Shown in pieces: positions 1 to 12,200 of a stretch of DNA of 64,000 bases. The DNA is from Neurospora tetrasperma FGSC 2508. Lineage: Eukaryota; Ascomycota; Sordariomycetes; Sordariales; Sordariaceae. The notes beneath the pieces were generated by a model that saw only the letters and a program-made list of their open reading frames with translations, had not been told where the DNA came from and made no database searches. A program made the translations under genes and the position numbers. The stretch's first letter is position 1; the number at the start of each line of letters is the position of its first letter. The DNA lies in assembly GCF_000213175.1 (NCBI RefSeq), contig NW_009799100.1, positions 4,484,556 to 4,548,555 on the forward strand. Direction: 5' to 3'.

Positions 1-318
1 ACTTCTGCTACTACTGCTGCGCCTGAAACGGTCCAGAGAGTTACGGTCATCACCCAGCCTGGGGAGGGGAGCCCTGTACCCCAGATGAAGCCTGCGGACT
101 GGAAGGGTGCTAACCCCGAACAACTTCCAAAGGAAAAGGGATTGGGTTTGAGGGCGGAGACTACGGAGAGTGCGAGTGTGAGCAAGGCCAGTAGCTTGTT
201 GGATGTGGATGTGACCGAGGGAGATAATAAAGATGATGAGTCGTTGGCTGGTGTGAAGACTAGCGACCCGAAAGGAGAGGAGCTTGATGAAGTTGCTACG
301 CCAAAGGCCTCTGCTTGA
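1..318 (+). CDS. 3' end of an unrecognised protein-coding gene (partial)
   Basis: Frame 1 is open from the first base of the window to a TGA at 316-318, giving the last 105 residues of a protein whose start lies outside. The segment is low-complexity and hydrophilic, rich in Thr, Ser, Glu, Asp and Lys. It begins with an Ala/Thr stretch, and its last 50 residues are strongly acidic. No domain, transmembrane segment or catalytic motif is visible, so I assign no function. The acidic, probably disordered tail and the T/A-rich codon context after the stop fit a real gene end. A chance open frame of this length running into the window edge cannot be fully excluded. Confidence 0.6.
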   Translation, partial: TSATTAAPETVQRVTVITQPGEGSPVPQMKPADWKGANPEQLPKEKGLGLRAETTESASVSKASSLLDVDVTEGDNKDDESLAGVKTSDPKGEELDEVATPKASA

Positions 319-1845
319 GAGTAAAGTTATGGTGTTGTTAACATATCAACTGGAAGAATTTTAATGAACACTGTGGGCTACTAGTAGGCATGGAGGTGAA
401 TTTTGATATAATCTTCCGTCCCATGTCTTCGTCCAAATCCCTTGATTCCGTTTTCGTTTCTGCGCTAACAACCCAGATGGGTTAGGTGAAGTCAAACCTT
501 GCCGTTGCCCTGTTTCACAAAGTTATCGATGATTTTTCACCGCAACTGCCGCGATTTGAATTATTGAAGGATTCCGGATTGTTTATTTATGGTCTTACCC
601 GAGGGCACTTGAAGTCAATCGGCAAAACTTCATATATGTACACACATATGACCGAGTCAAGTCTCGCTAATGAAGCATTTGATGGTGTTCTCTCCGAGTA
701 CCTTGTCTCAAATGGCTCATAGTACCTACAGTAGCGTTTGGACAAGACTCGTCGGGGCATATGTGAGACAAGTGATGGCGGACTAGCTGAACGCACCTAG
801 GAGCCGGGGATGCTCTTACATGTGCAACTCCCATCCGCTCAACCGATTCCGTTGGCTCATCGGGCAGCTTATCGATAGGTAAGTAACATTTGGCATGCGG
901 GGCGGGGGCTGTCGATACGTACCGGCGACGAGGATAGGCGCTGTGAATGGGTGAGGTGAGTTGTACCTCTACAAGGGGAAGAAATGTTGAAAGGACTCTT
1001 TTTCGCCTGTGAAAGGGCGGCAGTTGGCTGGCTTTCATACCTAGATCGGACTGGCCCTGTCCGCCCCAGTGCCATGAAACGGCCCGGGGAGCGTCACCAC
1101 GCAGTCAGTGCCCGGTGGCTGTCCGCAGTTCGGCTGTCAGGGGTCTCCACAGAATTTTTTCAACTTTTTTCGCCCGTCATGGGGCATTGGCCTGTGATCC
1201 TGGCAGTGGCCGGCCCCGTCGACGCGCTGTGCCTGTCCATCGGTCTCGAACGCCCGCCCATTGAGAACTCGAGACTTTTTTCCCCCATTCCAATACTTAT
1301 TATTTGACTTGCCTATTGCGACTTTGACCTTTGCGGTTGATGCCTTCAAATCCAATCAATTCAAGACGCAAATTTAACAACTTTGCTGATCCGAGAATCC
1401 TTTGTTTCCTTGTCAGTGAGAACCCTCTGTCTTTCCTGCCCTTTGAGTCCATTTGCGTTCCCGGTATAACATCAATCCCACTGCAACCACACTTCACTGC
1501 CCATTCACCACCAGTCACCACCACACCCGTCTACCCTACGAGCCTACCTCTAGGTACGCACCTTGACACGGCTCATTTCACTCCCGTCGGAGCTTAAACT
1601 CTACCTCCCTCCCCTACTACCCACCACCAGCGAACCACACATCGTGGCCGTTCAGGATCACGTTTCTCGTGTTGTCCATGAGCCCCCCCTGCCGGCAACC
1701 CCGCTAACAGGTCACCAGCTGCATAAGAGAAGCTAGGAAGTAACCCGCCCGTGGCTGTAACACCCGAGACCCTCCATTCGAAATCTTTTTGTCAACCAAC
1801 GCTGGCCTGTCGTCTACCTGACGGGTTCTCCGACTTCTCGACAAC
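319..1845. other. intergenic: 3' flank of the left gene and promoter/leader of the PRPP synthetase gene
   Basis: No open frame here has family resemblance. The last 400 bases (about 1430-1845) are C- and pyrimidine-rich on the plus strand, as is usual for fungal promoters and 5' leaders. They contain one TACCTCTAGGTA-type motif (about 1546-1557), a motif seen in several other intergenic stretches of the window. The start ATG at 1846 is preceded by ACAAC, an acceptable fungal context. Confidence 0.5.
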
Positions 1846-3569
1846 ATGTCCGGCGAAATGGCGAACGAGGTCAAACTCATCAGCGGAAGGAGCCACCCCG
1901 AGCTCAGCGAGAAGGTTGCGAAGCGGTATGCCTGCCTACCTACTACCTGCCCTCCCAATCTTGTCCTCGAAATCATTTCCGATATCGCGCATTGCGCCGT
2001 CGTCCAGCAGCAACAAATCTCTGACCCGCCTTGTGTTTGCTTTGTCGCAGACTCGGAATCGAGGTCGCTAGGACCATCTCTCTCAACTACTCGAACCAAG
2101 AAACCTCCTTCACCGTCGGCGAGTCGGTCCGCGACGAAGATGTCTTTATTATCCAGTCTACCACCACCGGCGACGTCAACGAGGGCTTGATGGAGCTCCT
2201 CATCGCTATCTCGGCCTGCAGAACCGCCAGTGCACGGAGGATAACGGCAGTCATGTAAGGATCTGATCCATGAGCATGAACGCCTTCGCGCGCATTCTTT
2301 GCGCCAGCCATGGGGGCTTCAGTGGTAGCCTGATTGTGTTGGCGCAAAAGATGCCACAATGCTTTTGCTTTGGAAACCGGACAGATTAAACTGACTATTT
2401 CAGTCCCAACTTCCCCTATGCTCGCCAGGACAAGAAGGATAAGTCCCGCGCTCCTATCAGCGCCAGACTTGTCGCCAACATGTTGCAAACCGCCGGTGCC
2501 AACCGTAAGCCGTTCTCCAGTTGCTCGAGGGGCTCTGGTCGCCGCTAACTGTGACTTAGACATTGTCACCGTTGATCTCCATGCTTCTCAGGTACGTTCT
2601 GTCTTTGCGATCCATCTTTTGTCCGAAGCCATATGTTAACAATGTTGCCTACAGATCCAAGGTATGCCTATCTCTTTACCCATTGAACGATTGAACGATT
2701 CCCTCGACATACTCGATATGGAAAACGCGTGCTGACGAATCGAAAACAAAAGGCTTCTTCAGCGTTCCCGGTAAGCCTGCCACTGCCGCATACGAGACCA
2801 CCCGATTCTAACCGATGAACAGTCGACAACCTGTATGCGGAGCCTTCTTTCCTTCGCTACATCCGCGAGAACTACAAGCCTGAGGACTGTGTGATCGTCT
2901 CCCCTGATGCCGGTGGTGCCAAGCGGTTAGTACTCTGCGTTTCCATCAAGACAAACAGCTCGGGCTGACTAACCCTTCTTCAAGTGCTACCTCCATCGCA
3001 GACCACCTCAACACCGGCTTCGCTCTTATCCATAAGGAGCGCCCCCGTCCCAACGTTGTTGGTCGTATGGTAAGAAAGTCTGAAATGGTGTTTTGGTAGG
3101 GCCGAAGTTGACTGTGTGACAACAGGTTCTCGTCGGTAATGTCGAGGACAAGATCGCCATCCTTGTCGATGATATGGCCGACACTTGCGGCACTCTCGTC
3201 AAGGCTGCCTCCGTCCTCAAGGAGAACGGCGCCAAGGCCGTACTCGCTCTCGTTACTCACGGCATTCTTTCCGGTAAAGCCATTGAGAACCTTAACGGTA
3301 GTGTCCTCGAGGCGCTTATCTGCACCAACACCGTCCCGCTCGGTGACAAGATTGAAAGGGTTAGTTTTAACTGCACTTTTCGTCTCCTCTGGATGTGGAA
3401 GATCGATCTCCCTATCAAACTTGGCAAGATAACTGACCAGCGCCTACCCTACATAATACAGTGCCCCAAGATCCGCGTCATCGACATCTCCCCGACCATC
3501 GCCGAGGCCATCCGCCGCACGCACAACGGCGAGTCGGTGTCTTATCTTTTCAACCACGCCCCTGTCTAA
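1846..3569 (+). CDS. Ribose-phosphate pyrophosphokinase (PRPP synthetase), ten exons
   Basis: Makes 5-phosphoribosyl-1-pyrophosphate from ribose-5-phosphate and ATP, the shared precursor of purines, pyrimidines, histidine, tryptophan and NAD. Exons by my reading: 1846-1925, 2051-2254, 2404-2504, 2560-2591, 2655-2661, 2753-2770, 2823-2925, 2985-3069, 3126-3359, 3462-3569. They total 972 nt, 323 aa. Visible family signatures: the GESVRDED segment near the N-terminus, [18 protein letters not shown] (about 98-115), the divalent-cation loop [14 protein letters not shown] (about 131-144), SPDAGGAKR, and the PRPP-binding loop [10 protein letters not shown] (about 224-233). The length is normal for the short, uninterrupted Prs type; it resembles yeast Prs3 more than the insertion-bearing Prs1/Prs5 forms. 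All junctions are GT-AG and keep phase. Exon 5 is only 7 nt and exon 6 only 18 nt. The last intron (102 nt) has no stop and is in frame, so retention would add 34 residues. Confidence 0.93.
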
Positions 3570-5507
3570 CTACAGACAGCCGGGTCTTTTCTATATCTCA
3601 CAAGCATCATAACATAGCCTATTGGGTGAGGCTATACATATCATATTTGGCAGGGGTTTTCTTTTGCATCCAGGTTAGAAAGGGTGTTTTTACGTAAAAA
3701 AAAGAGGTGGGTAGGGTTGGTATACCTCGTTGCTTTGACTTTTGAACACGGGGACTCGGGGAGAGAATGGAATATCTCTCGTCAGGTGTTTGCCTTGTGT
3801 CTCTTTTTTTTTCTTGACCTTCACGGTGCATGGGTAGCAAAAAATAAATGGTAGTATCGTTTTGGATGGGAATCCATGTGTGTGTCTGGATTGTGTTTTG
3901 GGTCGGCGCCTCCCATGAAGAGGAGAGTGTCAGCTTGACAGCGGACTATGGCCAGAAGATCACACACAAGTTTCAGTGAGTAGATAAGGTAGCCAGATTG
4001 TCGTATTCTCTAGATGTTCATTTACGCTAAAACTTCTAAGTGATACACAAGTCACTAACAGCGTGAGCGAGTATTGTTGCCCAGTCTACAGCCGGTGCAA
4101 CGATAGCTACCCCTGTCAGTCAGACGCAACAACAACAAAGATTCAGGGGTAAACTCTGGTCGACGGCAACCGCCAAGCATCATCAGCAGACACATATTCT
4201 AGTCTTCTATGCAATTCCCAAGCACAGCTTTGGTGGAGATTAGTTCAGGCTAGTCAGCCAGTCTTGCTCTACCGCGTACGGACAACATCAGAGCAGTTAC
4301 TCAACCTCAGGCCTATCTAGCCAGCATCTTGCTGAACGCCAAAGCCGGATGTCGACAGCCCAGACTACGTATACTTCGACCTTATCTGCCCGACCCACCT
4401 CTCTCCTGTTCGCCAAGCCGGTTGAACAAACATCGATCAATGTCTTTCCAGTACACAAGGTCGAAATGGGAGCCATGTATGTGCTATAACCTCCAGCCTT
4501 CTTTTCACATGTATCACGATGGGGAGACAGACCTTTGAGATCACGCACTGGCCACAACCGAACTTCTGCCATCATATCTTCAGCCAAGAAGGGGTGTGTG
4601 TATCTTCTAGGTTCTTCCTTGAGATGGTAAGGCATTTCGAAGAACCGTTCAGATTTCCTACGTATTGGAATCTTCAGCTTTGTGGGTCCCTGGGAAGATG
4701 TACATAGTCTGAGTGCGTGTGGATTATACGACGAAGAAGGGGGGCGATTCCTGGATTGCAGGTTTACACGCCTATAGGTATGTAAGTCAGTAGAGGTTTA
4801 TGTGTGAGAGAAAATTGCCTAGGTAGCGGGAGAAACGAATTATTACTGATCCCACTCACTGTCTTTGTTAGATCAGGAACTAAGTAGCCTGGCTTGACAT
4901 CACCACGGCTGCAGCTCAATCCGTCTCCTCCGACTCTTCGGAAGCGAAGCGTCCAAGCTTATATAGTCTTGTATCTAGGCATGTAACGAGAGTCATGAGA
5001 ACTGCAGTATACCACTGCACCGCCCCAGTCCCCAACGCGCCTGATAGGCGTCCAATCTCACGGTCCAGATTTAGTTTTCGTAACTTTCTTCGTACTCTAC
5101 ACGCAAAGGCAGGAGGAACACCGGATGCGCCTCCCTAAACTAGATAATCGCCATCGACCCGACAAAATAAATCATGAAGTAGCTACCAACCTCATTGCGT
5201 AAAGGTCAAAAGTGTCGTTTGGGTTTTCCAAGGCAAGGACGCTCGATACGTCAGAAGTAACAACTTGAAGTGGAAGTATGCTGCGATATCGCGAAGGCAC
5301 AATGATGGTAATGATTGCGGCTACTATGTGGTTCGGCATAGCACGATAAAACGAATGCCAACTAGTACTAGTTCTCAGGGATGAACGAACGGAACTCAAA
5401 ATGTAGTAAATCATATGAACAATTCGCAGAATGAATGGCATGGGTGAAGCCGTACAATATACGAAGTAGGGAAATGCAAAAAAAAAAAGAAAAAAGAAAT
5501 GGTTGGT
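3570..5507. other. intergenic between the PRPP synthetase gene and tRNA-Asp; no gene seen
   Basis: The open frames here (longest about 112 codons, 4297-4635 minus) have no recognisable domain, no supporting splice structure and biased composition, so I do not call them. The first 250 bases are the probable 3' UTR of the PRPP synthetase gene. A CCTAGGTA-type motif occurs near 4811. A short A-rich run (about 5476-5499) lies just beyond the 3' end of the tRNA-Asp. On the tRNA strand it is T-rich, as expected for RNA polymerase III termination. Confidence 0.5.
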
Positions 5508-5600
5508 CTCTCCCGCCGGGAATTGAACCCGGGTCTCGAGCGAATCGAACTGATGTTCAAGCTTGACAAGCTCACATACTGACCACTATACTACGGAAGA
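5508..5600 (-). tRNA. tRNA-Asp (anticodon GUC) with 21-nt intron
   Basis: Read on the minus strand, the acceptor stem TCTTCCG pairs with CGGGAGA and is followed by discriminator G73, the base typical of tRNA-Asp. The D-arm reads GTATAGTGGTCAGTAT and the T-arm CCGGGTTCAATTCCCGG. The anticodon stem TGAGC/GCTCG encloses T-T-GTC-A, with the anticodon GTC at 34-36. A 21-nt intron (plus coordinates 5543-5563) sits after position 37, the canonical place for eukaryotic tRNA introns. The mature length is 72 nt. Confidence 0.93.
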
Positions 5601-6336
5601 TGTACAACTGTTGATCAGCTGTCGTAGTTGGTTGTTGGAAACTTTTTCATTAGATGACTTTATAAAGGTACATAGTAAAGCTGGAGGGCCCCAACAAATT
5701 GCACCTCGACTACTTTCTGTGCTACTGCAATGTAATACCCAACACTGCGATACTACTGCTCAATAAATATCGTGAAAAATACAGATGGAAGTTTCTTTTC
5801 TTTTTGTCCCAGGATATCGTTGCATGAGTGCGATTTGTGTGATCGAGATGAAGATTCGCGACAGCATGCACCATTCATTACCATTCTTGTAGCATCTGAT
5901 TTTGGCCTACTTATGATCTCTGCACATGTCTTAGGTGTCAACGATATCAACACAGGCAAGTCCTTTGTTCCCATGTTATCACTAAAATATATCCATGAGC
6001 CCAAGTAACCAGACAATTGCTTATCTTTTGCCGTTCGATACACCAGCGCGATCGACCCGACCCGAACGTGAAGCCCCCCAACCGATACCAGCTTCCGCCC
6101 ACCTAAATAACCGCCTTGATCACGCTTTTGGTTTTGGGTTCCCATCCTCATAAAACTCCGAATTCGAACAGCCCAACCAGTTATGAATGCAAAAACACCA
6201 ACGCCAGCCAAATCGCTGTGAGCGAAAAAAAAAAAAAAAAAAAAAAAAAAGAAAAGGTATCTCAGGATTGAGCATCAGGTATAAAAGCCAGAAGGGCACC
6301 ATATTTACTGCAGATGGTGTGGCATAAAAAGGGGAA
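5601..6336. other. intergenic between tRNA-Asp and the xlr-1 stop codon
   Basis: Probably the 3' UTR and flank of xlr-1. Two overlapping minus-strand frames (5753-6211 and 6120-6455) show no domain, and the second overlaps the xlr-1 coding end in another frame. A pure A26 run lies at 6225-6250, about 86 nt beyond the xlr-1 stop codon; on the xlr-1 strand it is T26. Nothing else is supported. Confidence 0.5.
6225..6250. repeat. A26 homopolymer (T26 on the xlr-1 strand)
   Basis: An uninterrupted run of 26 A on the plus strand in the 3' flank of xlr-1. Because the adjacent gene is on the minus strand, this is a T-run in its transcript direction. It is therefore not a genomic copy of a poly(A) tail of that gene. 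Its length is likely to vary between strains and to be error-prone in sequencing. Confidence 0.85.
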
Positions 6337-9291
6337 TCAGAGGGCCAAGCCAGTTCCATCGCCGGTCCATCTGTAAAGGGCCAGCAGTTCTCTGCGGCGT
6401 TGGTGTTGTTCGCCAAGATCCTCAGGCACGCGGCCGCGGACCTGTGCAAGGGCACTGCGCATCACCCTGCTGAAGTTACGCTGCAAGGAGAAGGAAGAGT
6501 TACCAAAGCGTCCACAAGATCTATGCTATCACGAAGAGATCGACATACCTGGTACTCCGTGTTCAGGGTAACCACGCAAGCCTCATGCGCACGAATGATG
6601 GTCTCACAAGCCTTGACGACACTGGGTGATGCCTCAACCTGAAGTTTATCTGCGATAAGCAGAAGGAGGAACGAGCCTTGGAGGAGATAGATGCCAAAGA
6701 AGAAAGGCATGAACTCCAGGCCGGGATCGTATTCAAGAATGTTGCTAATGGCTTCGGCAGCGGACACCGCATGCCCAGTAGCAGTAATAAAGCCCTGGCT
6801 ACTGATCCAGAGGTCATTGTCATCAAGGAGGTTGATGGGATCCCATTTCCCCGTAAGGAGGATATGCAATACATGCATAACGTGTGTTCCATAGGCCATG
6901 ACGATGCGAGTCTGGATATCGCTTTCTGTCATCCGGCTGGAAGTGGTGTGTACGCTGTGTACACTTTGAACTGACGGTGTGCCAGCATCGTGGGGCGCAT
7001 CATTGGCGGTTGGAACACCGGCCGCCTCGGCAGCCTTCTCGTCAGCAGCTTGTGCTTGTGCGCTAAGACTGAGATTACGATGCTCGAATCTCTTGATACT
7101 TTCTTCATAGATTTCAAGATGGCGGGTAATCTCAGCTGTCTGATCATCCCATTCACGGGATGAACGGAAGCCAACGCCAAAGCGTGGGTGATTTCGAGCA
7201 TGATGCAAGTCCACGATCTCGCCGAGAATGGTCATCAAGGGCAGGAAGTAGCCAAAAATGCTATGACCAGTGCAGACAAAAGATGGTCCACGATGCCGAG
7301 CAGCTGGAGTGTTAGGATCCGAAGCCAGAACATTCGGATCGGTGTAAGCATAGAAGTTCCCGTTCTGGTAGTCGGTATCATCCATGGGCTGCAAAAGACC
7401 ATCGCACTCGATGTCGAGGAGGAACAAAGGCCGGTTGTAACATAGTGCAAGGTGACGGTCGACGATATAGACGAGCCACCAAATACGCCGTCTCTCTTCT
7501 CGTTCCTCCTCGGTAATCATGCCAGGAATGTTGCCCATTTCCCCGTCAAGCTCGCTCCCACTGTTCTGCATAGAGGGTGAGTTTTGTGGTATTTCTCGTC
7601 CGAGCTTGAGCTCACGAGCTAGTGACCATGCGGCGTTCCACCACCGCAAGCTGGCACCTTTATACTCGCTTGCAGAAACCACGGTGGCAAGGTGGATATA
7701 AGTCACCACATCGTCCAAGGTCCCTGCGGCGCCAAATGCGCCAGTCTCACCGGTCAAGGCATCCATGCTGATCGATCCCGGAAGAGCTACACCGAGGCCA
7801 CCCAGCGCCACTCCATCAACAATTGGGCTCGAGACAGGTGAAGGCTCCTCGGACGGGGTGTGAATTAGAGGTTTAAGAAGGCTCACTGTGAGCTCCAAAA
7901 GCTTTTGGCAGATCTTGCCGCGCGCTGACGGAACGGTCGTCAAAAAGGGGGCATCGCTGGTTTGAGCAGCAACCCACAGCATGCTTGCTAGAAGCGCAGG
8001 TTGACATTGACGAGGTTTCGTGGGGTGCAAGAAGGAGCGCTTTCGAAATACAAATCCAAGAACATAAGGCGACATGGGGTGCATCTGCGCCGAAGAGGAA
8101 CTGGCAAAGTATAGGTCGATGAGGTCGCATGCCAACGACACCGGCATCAGGTTACCCAGGTGCGGTAGAAGTGGCTCCAACACGGGGTATCGTAATTGTG
8201 CATGGCTGTAGGTGGGCTGCGGAACATGCTGCGCAAACTGGGGTGGCGGTGATGCCAAGTTCATCCAACCAGGCGAAGTTGATCCGCCAGCCATAGGATA
8301 AGCGCTCAACGGGCTGGTCCCAATGCGAAAACCACTTGATGTGTTTGCCGAATAGCCGGTCGGACTTTGAGTATGCAGGGCGTATGGTAGATCTGGATAG
8401 TTGGACATGGCAGCCTGATTTGAGCCGTATGGTGTATGATGCGATGCGCCGTTCATCAGATGAGCACCCATCCCTTGACGGTGATATTCTTGGTGGATAT
8501 TCCCATAACTGAGATCGAGAGCAGCCGGGCTTTCCAGATCTCTGTCCATGGCCCCCGGATGACTCGCGATATGTGTCTGATGTGCGCCTAGATCAATACT
8601 GTCCATACTCCCGGTCCTTTGACTCCTCACTGAACCTTCGCTCATATCGCTCATGGTTTTGTCGTTTGAAGTTGTTTGGTGCTCGATGGGTAAGGAAGAA
8701 GCTCGCTTGGCTGCTGTGGTACTCTCGGTTCGGTTCGGGGGGGATTGATCGTTTTCGCCGGCTTGGCTCGGGTTTTTGTGACCGTTCAATGGGGCGGCGG
8801 CGGCGGCAGCTGCTTGTGCCGCTAAATCCTTTCTTGAAGCCTTTCCACGCTTCTTTCGCTCTCGGATGTACTCGCAGCCAAGTCCGAATTCTAATCACCG
8901 TCAGACTATGCGTTGACTTGTTTCAAGACTCACTTTACTTACCAATGCAATGGGCACATGGATGCTGGCCATCGCATTTTGTCCGCAGCTGATTGCACTG
9001 GTCACACGCTCTGCTTATTCGTCTACGAATGGGTCCAGCCGCTCCTGTTGCTCTGGTTGCCGGTCCATAGGGATGTTGTCGGTGCTTTGGTTGAGGTCCT
9101 GCCCTTGCTAGGTGGTGGTTATGAACACTGACGTGCTGCTGAAGTTGCTGAAGAGCATAGTGAGAGCCGGGGCCCATGGTGTCGAGGCCAGCGGCATGGA
9201 GATGGCTGGCTGAGACATGTCCGCCAGATAGCAGGGTAGGAGAGGGCATAGCATGATAAGGGGCGAACCGGTGAAGTGGATTAGACAACAT
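6337..9291 (-). CDS. xlr-1: Zn2Cys6 transcriptional activator of xylanase/hemicellulase genes (XLR-1/XlnR)
   Basis: Nuclear activator of xylan- and xylose-degradation genes, orthologous by sequence to Aspergillus XlnR and Trichoderma Xyr1. Three exons on the minus strand: 9291-8943, 8890-6549, 6480-6337. Introns are 52 nt (8891-8942) and 68 nt (6481-6548), both GT-AG. The coding length is 2835 nt, 944 aa. The zinc cluster is split by intron 1: cysteines at about 96, 99, 106, 112, 115 and 122, followed by a basic stretch. A long Gly/Ser/Pro/His linker follows. The central fungal-specific transcription factor domain includes [20 protein letters not shown] (about 583-602). A conserved C-terminal region includes [10 protein letters not shown] and ends in [11 protein letters not shown], as in XlnR. 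Residue 828 is Ala, the position of the known constitutive A828V allele of N. crassa. That numbering match supports the chosen start. The short last exon is easily missed, because reading through intron 2 gives a false ending. Confidence 0.95.
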
Positions 9292-12200
9292 CTTGGCTGA
9301 ATGTGCAGCGTTGATGATGAGGATGGAAATAAGGTGTACCAGGTGATGTGAGGCCTTTGAGCCGCTGGACCAAAGACGGGGACTTCGAGTGAGAGCGGGT
9401 GCTGGTTGAAGCGCCGTAGTGTACCAGTCGTAGTCACAGGTAACAGACAGGAACGTCGTCGGCGAGGATGAAGAGGTGAGCGCTATCTATATCCTAACCC
9501 TTGGCGCAAAAGCTTGATGAGCTGCCGGGCGGGAGCCGGACTGGTCAGCAGTAGTCTAACAGGGGGAACTAGAAACCGATGTGGAGATGCCCAGGGACGG
9601 GACAGGAGCATAGGGTAGGTAGCAGAAGGGGCACCACGCTGCGGGAGAGGTCAACATGGGTGAGAATAAAGGCCGGTACAATCCATCTGCACGAAGGCAG
9701 CAGGGCCAGCATAATATGGCGGGTCTTGGGTATAAGAGAAGTTGACCAGGTGGCGGGCCAGACGCAAGAGTGAGCAGACATGATCGAAACGGCCCCCGTT
9801 GAGAACGTGGTCATGATGATGGTGGGTGGTACGCAAAGAGGAGGGTGTGTGAACGTACATGGCGCAGAATGTGGTTCAAGACAGGACGGCCAGGAGATTC
9901 CTGGACTAGGGAGTGGTGTCTTCGCTCTCCCGAGCCCGCCAGTTAGGGGTAAGACTTAGTCGTGATGGTCGCCGTCTTGCAGTTGTTGTCTCTCGTGGTT
10001 GTGGTCCGGACTGGGTGACTGTCTATATCTTCAGCCTCCAACTATATGCCGTATAGTGGTGGAGAGGAGCCGGAGGGAGCAGAGAAGCCCAAAAGGGCTA
10101 AAGGAGACCGGATTCGAACAGGAGAAGACGTCGGTAATTTTTCTTGAGAGCGGTTCCTGCTTCTTGGTTGCACTTTGGGCAAGAGTCTATGTATGCTTGG
10201 CGTGCATATACAACGTGAGGTTGACGGCGAGGTCGATGAGGACTAACCAGACCAGATCCAATTGGTGAGCGCGCCTCCTTTCTGGGCCAGAGACAATATA
10301 CTAAGGTAACGAGCTTATATTGCGAAGGCAATATGTATACAGGGCGGCGGGACGGGAGAAGCCTGGGGAGACGTGAATCTGTGTCCAGAGCAGGAGAGGA
10401 TGTAGCGCAGGCTGGGTAGGATGCTGGAAGGGAGATTGGGAGAGGGAAAAAAACATGACAGCGGGTTTCGTGCAATTCCTTCTGGGAAAGTGGAAGCCGC
10501 TGCCTCAGGGTTCACTTGGTGATATACGGACCATCTTCCCTCCACACAGCGGAGCACTCTCCAAACTGGGTTGGCCTACTGGCAGGGATCTTGGGGAAGT
10601 GGTTTCGTGTGGAGAAAAGAAGTGGTGTGCGTCTGCATCATGGTGGTAGTGAAGGGTGGTAGCCCCCCAGAAAGAACGGTGTATGCACAGCAAACCATTG
10701 CCCAACCCAAGCCGCTAACAAGGCGGAAAATGCAACGAATGGTTATTCAACTGTGAGTAGGTATAAGGGGCGAACAACCTATGGCGTTGAGGGGTTTGAG
10801 TGCCGGATGGTGTTTGTCGTTGTCCCGACAATGGCTAACATTGACATCGCCCGACTGCCTCTTTGATCTCGTGGACACTATCACTTGATATACGTAGGGG
10901 ACTGTGCCATCCTGAAATGTAGCGAGTCATGGACTCTAGATGAACCTTGAGGATGGATTCGTCTCAACTTTGGACAGATGGAGGGTTTTGGGGGTAGGTA
11001 GAGGTAGGCTGAAACCTCGGTGACTTGGTGGCTGACCGGTCACTACTGCGTATGTCTCATGGCGCTGAGGAATGGCAGGATTTGGGAACGACAGGGTCTA
11101 CTGCCCAAATTGGTAGGTATACTCCTCGCATCCCCTCCCGTTCTCTGTTCTCCGCATTTCCTCCGCGTTTTTTCTCCTCACGGCATTGTCTCGTCCGTCA
11201 TAAAATCCGTTGTTTCCCAAGTCCCGGTAAGGCGACTCGCTTCCTAATGACTTGACAAGGCATCTAAAAGCGAGGAGAGATTGAACGTGAGACTCAGGTG
11301 CGGCCAAACGATGGTAGCGTTACTGCGAAATGGTGAATGGACGCTGCAACCCCCTGCCGCTCAAGCGCTGCCGGCTCCTCCCCAGTGCTCCCCTCTTGCT
11401 TCGGCACCAAGTTGTAGGGATGGCTGCGAAGCGCGGAGTGGTCTTGAGGACAGAAAGGGATGGCCTTGACCATTCAGGCCGGTTCCGTCCCCTGCTACCT
11501 CCAAGCGTAGGAGGGTACCTGTCACCAGCCTTGCCATACTCGTTCTCGTCTCTGTCCGTAGTGTAGTCACCGTAGGTGTAGTGTAGGTATATGTGCCTGC
11601 TGCTATGGTGAACAGCAGCAACTAGACTCTGGCCGTTGCGATCGGCCATTCCGACTCTGGTGAGGGGGAAAAGCGGAGGTGTCGAGGTACCGTAGCTGTA
11701 GCCTGTCGCTTAGCTTACTCCATGTTTTTGTGCCGGGCCACTCCGGGGCAACATGTGGGTTTAGTGGGGAAGAATGGAGGCGTCTGGACAGCCTTTGTCC
11801 ACACAAAAGTGCCGCTGGAACACGACCCAGCAGGGGTGTCTTTTGGAGATATCCACCACCTGCTGGGACGCCCGCTGTGCGGTTAGATTGTTGGAAGTGG
11901 AAGCTTCTCTGACCCCGGACTTGCTGGCGTGCTCTAGACTCATCCGGATGGGTGGAAATCGACCCAGTTCGCCCAGCTCCCGGCTACTGTGTATAGACAA
12001 GTCGCTGGAGGCCTTGGTTGCGGCAATCTGGTGTACAGTGTGTGTGTCAGTGTATCAAAGTGTCCTTGGTTCGTGATGGAGGTGGGTGGCAGCCAGAAAC
12101 ATGCACGCCCGCATTCGCGGGAATCAATCTGACCTTTGGGTGGTGTCGAATTGGATGTTGTCCGCAGGATTTTGGCGGCTGGAATTGAAGTCAAGTGTGA

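Noticed and set aside
6225-6250. A26 run read as the poly(A) tail of a retrocopy
   Set aside because: The adjacent gene (xlr-1) lies on the opposite strand and has introns; no target-site duplication is visible.
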